64,000 nt of DNA from Amycolatopsis sp. NBC_00345 (GTDB taxonomy: Bacteria; Actinomycetota; Actinomycetes; Mycobacteriales; Pseudonocardiaceae), in NCBI RefSeq assembly GCF_036116635.1, contig NZ_CP107995.1, positions 8,866,001 to 8,930,000 on the forward strand, read 5' to 3'. This document shows, in pieces, positions 59,374 to 64,000 of this stretch; positions within the stretch are counted from its first letter, which is position 1, and every line of letters begins with the position of its first letter. The position numbers and the translations under genes were made by a program. The notes beneath the pieces are model-generated. The model was not told the DNA's origin and did no database searches. It was given only the letters and a program-made list of their open reading frames with translations.

Positions 59374-59775
59374 ATGAGCGACACGACTACGACGAAGCGC
59401 AAGCCGGTCGGCAAGGACATCTCGACCCGCCGCCGCGTCGCCAAGACCCGTCGGCACTTCCGCCTCCGCAAGAAGGTCAACGGCACCCCGGCGCGTCCGC
59501 GCTTGGTCGTCAAGCGCTCCTCGCGGCACATCGCCGTGCAGGTGATCGACGACCTCGCCGGCCACACCCTGGCGTCGGCGTCCACCCTCGAGGCGGACGT
59601 GCGGGCGACCGACGGCGACAAGAAGGCCAAGGCCGCCAAGGTCGGCCAGCTGGTCGCCGCCCGGGCCAAGGACGCCGGCATCTCGGCTGTGGTGTTCGAC
59701 CGTGGCGGCAACGCCTACCACGGCCGCATCGCCGCGCTCGCCGACGCCGCGCGTGAGGCGGGGTTGGAGTTCTGA
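59374..59775 (+). CDS. rplR: 50S ribosomal protein L18
   Basis: A 133-residue 5S rRNA-binding protein: RRRVAKTRRHFRLRKKVNG, RPRLVVKRSSRHIAVQVIDD and C-terminal DRGGNAYHGRIAALADAARE. ATG 59374 was preferred over a GTG at 59368 that overlaps the rplF stop; both are possible. Confidence 0.97.
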   Translation: MSDTTTTKRKPVGKDISTRRRVAKTRRHFRLRKKVNGTPARPRLVVKRSSRHIAVQVIDDLAGHTLASASTLEADVRATDGDKKAKAAKVGQLVAARAKDAGISAVVFDRGGNAYHGRIAALADAAREAGLEF

Positions 59776-59806
59776 TGCACATGCTCGTTAATGGAAGGAA
59801 AGCCTG

Positions 59807-60454
59807 ATGCCGGGACGTACACGGCAATTCGGCGGCGGACAGGGCGGACCGGGCGGTCAGGGCGGCAACGACCGCAATGACCGTCGCGGTGGCGGCCGGG
59901 ACCGGCGCGACAGTGGCCGTGGCGGGGCCGGCCAGGACAAGACCCCGCACCTCGAGAAGGTCGTGACGATCAACCGCGTCGCCAAGGTCGTCAAGGGTGG
60001 TCGTCGCTTCAGCTTCACCGCCCTCGTCGTCGTCGGTGACGGCGACGGTCAGGTCGGCGTCGGCTACGGCAAGGCCAAGGAAGTTCCCGCGGCCATCGCC
60101 AAGGGCGTCGAGGAAGCGAAGAAGAACTTCTTCCGCGTGCCTCGCGTCGCCGGCACCATTCCCCACCCGATCCAGGGTGAGGCGTCCGCCGGGGTCGTGC
60201 TGCTCCGTCCGGCGTCCGCCGGTACCGGCGTCATCGCCGGTGGCCCGGTGCGCGCGGTGCTGGAGTGCGCGGGCGTCCACGACGTGCTGTCGAAGTCGCT
60301 CGGCTCCGACAACGCGATCAACATCGTGCACGCGACCGTGGCGGCCCTCAAGGGCCTGCAGCGTCCCGAAGAGGTCGCGGCCCGCCGTGGCCTGCCGCTC
60401 GAGGACGTCGCCCCGGCTCGGATGCTGCGCCAGCGCGCGGGCCAGGGGGTCTGA
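59807..60454 (+). CDS. rpsE: 30S ribosomal protein S5
   Basis: A 215-residue accuracy protein. Residues 1 to about 48 are a Gly/Arg/Asp-rich extension. The double-stranded RNA-binding domain follows (LEKVVTINRVAKVVKGGRRF, about 48-67) and the C-terminal domain with GTGVIAGGPVRAVLECAGV. Otherwise normal. Confidence 0.98.
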   Translation: MPGRTRQFGGGQGGPGGQGGNDRNDRRGGGRDRRDSGRGGAGQDKTPHLEKVVTINRVAKVVKGGRRFSFTALVVVGDGDGQVGVGYGKAKEVPAAIAKGVEEAKKNFFRVPRVAGTIPHPIQGEASAGVVLLRPASAGTGVIAGGPVRAVLECAGVHDVLSKSLGSDNAINIVHATVAALKGLQRPEEVAARRGLPLEDVAPARMLRQRAGQGV

Positions 60455-60455
60455 C

Positions 60456-60641
60456 ATGGCTCAGCTGAAGGTCACCCAGATCAAGAGCAAGATCGGCACG
60501 AAGCACGCTCACCGCGAATCGCTGCGCACCCTCGGGCTGCGCAAGATCCGCCAGTCGACTGTGCGTGAAGACACCCCCGAGGTGCGCGGCCTGATCCGGG
60601 CCGTCCGCCACCTCGTGGTGGTCGAGGAGGTCCAGTCATGA
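60456..60641 (+). CDS. rpmD: 50S ribosomal protein L30
   Basis: A 61-residue protein: LKVTQIKSKIGTKHAHRESL, then TLGLRKIRQSTVREDTPEVRG. ATG 60456 is 1 nt after rpsE and the stop overlaps rplO by 4 bp. Confidence 0.97.
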   Translation: MAQLKVTQIKSKIGTKHAHRESLRTLGLRKIRQSTVREDTPEVRGLIRAVRHLVVVEEVQS

Positions 60642-61084
60642 CCGCCATCAAGATCCACCACCTCCGTCCCGCCCCCGGCGCGAAGCGCGAGAAGATGCGC
60701 GTCGGCCGTGGTGAGGGCTCGAAGGGCAAGACCGCCGGTCGCGGTACCAAGGGCACCAAGGCCCGGAAGAACGTGCCGGCCGGCTTCGAGGGTGGGCAGA
60801 TGCCCATCCACATGCGGCTGCCGAAGCTGCGTGGCTTCAAGAACCGTTTCCGCACCGAGTACCAGCCGGTGAACGTGGGCGACATCGCCCGCGTCTTCCC
60901 GGACGGTGGCAAGGTCGGCGTCGAGGAGCTCGTCGCGGGCGGCCTCGTCCGCAAGGGCCAGCTCGTCAAGGTCCTCGGCAACGGCGACCTGAACGGCGTG
61001 AAGCTCGACCTCACGGCCGACGGTTTCTCCGGCTCCGCCAAGGAGAAGCTCGAAGCTGCCGGTGGCACCGCCACCACCAACTGA
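60638..61084 (+). CDS. rplO: 50S ribosomal protein L15
   Basis: A 148-residue late assembly protein. It has the Gly/Lys-rich N-terminal extension (RVGRGEGSKGKTAGRGTKG) and the C-terminal fold with VGVEELVAGGLVRKGQLVKV. Last ribosomal gene of the operon, followed by a terminator. Confidence 0.98.
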   Translation: MTAIKIHHLRPAPGAKREKMRVGRGEGSKGKTAGRGTKGTKARKNVPAGFEGGQMPIHMRLPKLRGFKNRFRTEYQPVNVGDIARVFPDGGKVGVEELVAGGLVRKGQLVKVLGNGDLNGVKLDLTADGFSGSAKEKLEAAGGTATTN

Positions 61085-61101
61085 AGCAGCTCCAGTACGA
61101 C

Positions 61102-61137
61102 CGAGGGCCCGTCCGGCATCCGCCGGGCGGGCCCTCG
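61102..61137 (+). terminator. Hairpin terminator after rplO
   Basis: A 16-bp stem (61102-61117 with 61122-61137, one G-U) closes a 4-nt loop. The tail TCGTATCC is poor in T. It separates the spc operon from secY, which therefore probably has its own promoter. Confidence 0.7.
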
Positions 61138-61475
61138 TCGTATCCAGGGCTGTTCGTTATCAGCGAAAACGCTTGGGGCAGCGGCAAAGCAGGTCCGAAA
61201 AACGACCTCCGGCGGGGGCCGAACAGGTGATCATCACTGCCCGCGAACGGCCCAACCTGCGGCTGTGCGGAAGGGCCCGCGCGGGGGCTGAGACGGAAAA
61301 CGCACACACACTGCGGACACGCCGTGTGAAGCTGTTAGAGTCGGCGACGCGCTTCGGGACCAGTGTGCCCTGAGGCGTTCCTGGCTTTACGCCAGTGAGC
61401 TGTGTTCCCGCCGGTCCTGTGCCGGCCAAGCCGATCGTCGGTAGGACAGCCGACGACGCCGAGGAGGTCCCCCGC
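61138..61475 (+). other. secY leader region
   Basis: About 340 bp without a gene. A possible -10 TAGAGT lies at 61336-61341, with a poor -35 (GCGGAC, 61313-61318) 17 bp upstream. The same TAGAGT hexamer occurs before rpoB. No other structure was identified. Confidence 0.35.
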
Positions 61476-62783
61476 GTGCTCAGCGCCTTCCGCTCGGCTC
61501 TCGCGACGCCGGATCTACGCAAGAAGATCCTGTTCACGCTAGCCATCGTCGCGGTCTACCGGATCGGTGCCGCCATTCCGGCACCCGGGATCTCGTTCTC
61601 CGCAGTCCAGGCCTGTAGCTCTCAGGCGGACCAGCAAGGCGTCTACCAGCTGCTGAACCTGTTCAGTGGCGGGGCGCTGCTCCAGCTGTCGCTGTTCTCG
61701 ACCGGCATCATGCCGTACATCACGGCGAGCATCATCATCCAGCTCCTCACCGTGGTCATCCCGCGGTTCGAGGAGCTGAAGAAGGAAGGCCAGTCCGGCC
61801 AGAACAAGCTGACGCAGTACACCCGGTACCTGACGATCGCGCTGGCGATCCTGCAGGCCACCGGCGTCGTCGCGCTGGCCGACCGCGGCACCCTGTTCCA
61901 GGGCTGCCAGCAGCAGATCATCCCGGACAACAGCGTCTACTCGCTGGCGATCATCGTCTGCACGATGACCGCGGGCACCGCCGTGATGATGTGGCTGGGC
62001 GAGCTGATCACCGAGCGCGGCGTCGGCAACGGCATGTCCGTGCTGATCTTCCTGAACATCGCGGCCCGCATCCCGTCCGAGGGCGCCAACATCCTGAGCA
62101 ACGGCGGCGGCGTCGCCCTGGTCATGATCTGCATCTTCGGCCTGGTGATCATCGCCAGCGTCATCTTCGTGGAACAGGGCCAGCGCCGGATCCCGGTGCA
62201 GTACGCCAAGCGCATGGTCGGCCGCCGGATGTACGGCGGGACCTCGACCTACCTGCCGATCAAGGTGAACCAGGCCGGCGTCATCCCGGTCATCTTCGCC
62301 TCGTCGCTGCTCTACCTGCCGCAGCTGCTCAGCCAGCTCATCGGCGACCCGAACAGCAACTCCGGCTGGCAGTCCTTCATCCAGAACTTCGTGGTCAACC
62401 AGAGCAGCTGGGTGCACGTCCTGCTCTACTTCGCGCTGATCATCTTCTTCACGTACTTCTACATCACGATCACGTTCAACGTGGACGAGCGTGCGGACGA
62501 GATGAAGAAGTTCGGCGGCTTCATCCCTGGCATCCGTCCCGGGCGTCCCACCGCGGAATACCTGAGCTACGTCCTCGGCCGGATCACCCTGCCGGGCTCG
62601 CTCTACCTGGGCATCATCGCGATCCTCCCGAACTTCTTCCTGTCCCTCACCGGCAGCGGGAACAATCAGAACTTCCCGTTCGGTGGCACGGCTGTGCTGA
62701 TCATGGTGGGTGTCGGCCTCGACACCGTGAAGCAGATCGAAAGCCAGCTGATGCAGCGCAACTACGAAGGGTTCTTGAAGTGA
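61476..62783 (+). CDS. secY: Preprotein translocase subunit SecY
   Basis: A 435-residue channel protein with ten membrane segments. N-terminal helix AFRSALATPDLRKKILFTLA, plug/TM2 region LFSTGIMPYITASIIIQLL, and cytoplasmic loop GFIPGIRPGRPTAEYL for SecA/ribosome contact. GTG 61476 was chosen because GAGGAGG lies 8 nt before it. The stop overlaps the adk GTG. Confidence 0.97.
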   Translation: MLSAFRSALATPDLRKKILFTLAIVAVYRIGAAIPAPGISFSAVQACSSQADQQGVYQLLNLFSGGALLQLSLFSTGIMPYITASIIIQLLTVVIPRFEELKKEGQSGQNKLTQYTRYLTIALAILQATGVVALADRGTLFQGCQQQIIPDNSVYSLAIIVCTMTAGTAVMMWLGELITERGVGNGMSVLIFLNIAARIPSEGANILSNGGGVALVMICIFGLVIIASVIFVEQGQRRIPVQYAKRMVGRRMYGGTSTYLPIKVNQAGVIPVIFASSLLYLPQLLSQLIGDPNSNSGWQSFIQNFVVNQSSWVHVLLYFALIIFFTYFYITITFNVDERADEMKKFGGFIPGIRPGRPTAEYLSYVLGRITLPGSLYLGIIAILPNFFLSLTGSGNNQNFPFGGTAVLIMVGVGLDTVKQIESQLMQRNYEGFLK

Positions 62784-63334
62784 CGCGCCTGGTTCTCGTG
62801 GGCCCGCCCGGAGCGGGCAAAGGTACACAAGCCCTCGCCCTGTCCGAGCAGCTGCGGATCCCGCACATCTCGACCGGCGACCTGTTCCGCGCGCACGTCG
62901 GCCAGGAGACCCCGCTCGGCCAGGAGGCCAAGCGGTACCTGGACTCCGGCGAGCTGGTGCCGGACTCGGTGACGAACGAAATGGTGCGCGAGCGCCTGGC
63001 CGAGCCGGACGCCAAGGTCGGCTTCCTGCTCGACGGCTTCCCCCGCAATACCAAGCAGGCCGACGTGCTCGGCGACATCCTCGGCGAGTCGGACCTCAAG
63101 CTCGACGCCGTGATCCAGCTGCAGGTGTCGGAGGACGTCGTGGTGGGCCGGCTGATGGCCCGCGGCCGCGCGGACGACACCGAGGACGTGATCCGCCGCC
63201 GTCAGCAGATCTACGTGTCGGAGACGGCGCCGCTGCTGGAGTACTACGCCGGCATCCTGATCACTGTCGACGGGGTCGGCGACGTCGGCGAGATCTCGGA
63301 CCGCGTGCTGAAAGCGCTGCGCGACCGCACGTGA
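62780..63334 (+). CDS. adk: Adenylate kinase
   Basis: A 184-residue enzyme converting AMP + ATP to 2 ADP. P-loop GPPGAGKGT is at 8-16, the AMP site at STGDLFR and DGFPRN, and the short LID RGRADDTEDVIRRR has no zinc site, as in actinobacterial short-form Adk. GTG start overlaps the secY stop; the secY-adk-map order is conserved. Confidence 0.97.
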   Translation: MTRLVLVGPPGAGKGTQALALSEQLRIPHISTGDLFRAHVGQETPLGQEAKRYLDSGELVPDSVTNEMVRERLAEPDAKVGFLLDGFPRNTKQADVLGDILGESDLKLDAVIQLQVSEDVVVGRLMARGRADDTEDVIRRRQQIYVSETAPLLEYYAGILITVDGVGDVGEISDRVLKALRDRT

Positions 63335-63378
63335 ATCTCGGAGGGTTGCGTGTTCTGCAAGTGCTCCGCCGTGGGCGC

Positions 63379-64000
63379 ATGATCGAGGTCAAGACGCCGG
63401 GCGAGCTGCAGGCGATGCGGGCGGCCGGGCTGGTCGTCGCGAGGACGCTGGCCGCCGTCCGTGCCAAGGCACGGGCCGGGGTCAGCACCGCCGAGCTCGA
63501 CGAGCTGGCCGAGCAGACCATCCGTGACGCGGGTGCCGTGCCGTCCTTCAAGGGCTACCACGGTTTCCCGGCGTCCATCTGCGCGTCGGTGAACGAGCAG
63601 ATCGTGCACGGCATCCCGTCGAAGACACAGGTGCTCGCCGAGGGCGACCTGATCTCCGTGGACTGCGGCGCGATCCTCGAAGGCTGGCACGGCGACTCCG
63701 CCGTGACGCTGGCCATCGGCGACGTCGACGAGAAGGACCTCGCGCTGTCCGCGTCCACCGAGAAGGCCATGTGGGCCGGCATCGAGGCCGTCCGGGCGGG
63801 CGCCCGGCTCACCGACATCTCGTTCGCGGTGCAGACCGCGGCCGAGAAGGCGGGCCGCGACCACGGCCTCGAGTACGGGCAGATCGTCGAGTACGGCGGC
63901 CACGGCATCGGCCGCCAGATGCACATGGACCCGTTCCTGCCGAACGTCGGCAAGCCCGGCAAGGGCCCGCGGCTCAAGGTCGGCATGGCGCTCGCGATCG
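63379..64000 (+). CDS. map: Methionine aminopeptidase type I, partial
   Basis: The first about 207 residues are in the window; the gene continues past the right edge. It removes N-terminal Met from new proteins. Metal ligands seen: Asp in VDCGA, Asp in GWHGDSAV and His in GHGIGRQMH; the last Glu ligands lie beyond. SFKGYHGFPASICASVNEQIVHG is typical. The start is uncertain: ATG 63379 is used, but in-frame GTG 63331 (overlapping the adk stop) or GTG 63361 would add 16 or 6 residues. Confidence 0.95.
   Translation, partial: MIEVKTPGELQAMRAAGLVVARTLAAVRAKARAGVSTAELDELAEQTIRDAGAVPSFKGYHGFPASICASVNEQIVHGIPSKTQVLAEGDLISVDCGAILEGWHGDSAVTLAIGDVDEKDLALSASTEKAMWAGIEAVRAGARLTDISFAVQTAAEKAGRDHGLEYGQIVEYGGHGIGRQMHMDPFLPNVGKPGKGPRLKVGMALAI

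Overview
The window is GC-rich actinobacterial chromosome (frequent GTG starts, TTG starts on rpoB and rpsL, long acidic or basic tails on SecE, NusG and S3). A complete mce lipid-import operon, an mmpS-like gene, type VII secretion substrates and F420-type enzymes point to the Pseudonocardiales. The protein style looks most like Amycolatopsis, but that is inference without a database search. The backbone is the conserved transcription and translation super-locus: tRNA-Trp, secE-nusG-rplK-rplA, rplJ-rplL, rpoB-rpoC, rpsL-rpsG-fusA-tuf, the S10 and spc operons, then secY-adk-map. The last gene runs off the right edge.

Layout. 1-2.3 kb: a GntR repressor coupled to a membrane protein, and a luciferase-like oxidoreductase. 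2.7-5.5 kb: tRNA-Trp and secE/nusG/rplK/rplA. 5.5-9.3 kb: an accessory block with an alpha/beta hydrolase, a CoA-transferase divergent from an IclR regulator, and a Gln/Pro-rich membrane protein. 9.4-10.7 kb: rplJ-rplL behind an L10-type attenuator leader. 11.2-22.9 kb: mkl-yrbEA-yrbEB-mceABCDEF plus two Mce-associated proteins, almost entirely translationally coupled. 23.0-25.0 kb: two small immunity-like genes, a secreted chorismate mutase and an ankyrin protein, all on the minus strand. 25.5-33.0 kb: rpoB-rpoC.

33.07-34.54 kb is an IS30-family element that appears to have landed in the loop of the rpoC terminator hairpin. 34.6-39.3 kb: an SRPBCC protein, a zinc-ribbon protein, and a minus-strand operon of YbaB, EspC-like and EspA-like proteins and a membrane protein, with no ESX core machinery nearby. 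39.9-45.1 kb: five consecutive exported or membrane proteins (SBP56-like oxidase, CopD-like fusion, LPALPTG-repeat protein, small secreted protein, MmpS-like protein). 46.6-61.1 kb: the str, S10 and spc operons. 61.5-64 kb: secY, adk and partial map.

The most notable signals outside the genes are four. First, a 17-nt identical, structured motif sits in the leaders of both rpsL and rpsJ. Second, the IS30 element splits the rpoC terminator, with 28-bp inverted repeats and a GGG duplication. Third, the exported-protein cluster at 40-45 kb has a CopD fusion of unusual architecture. Fourth, the whole mce operon lies in the rplL-rpoB interval, where Mycobacterium tuberculosis keeps only the orphan mkl ATPase.
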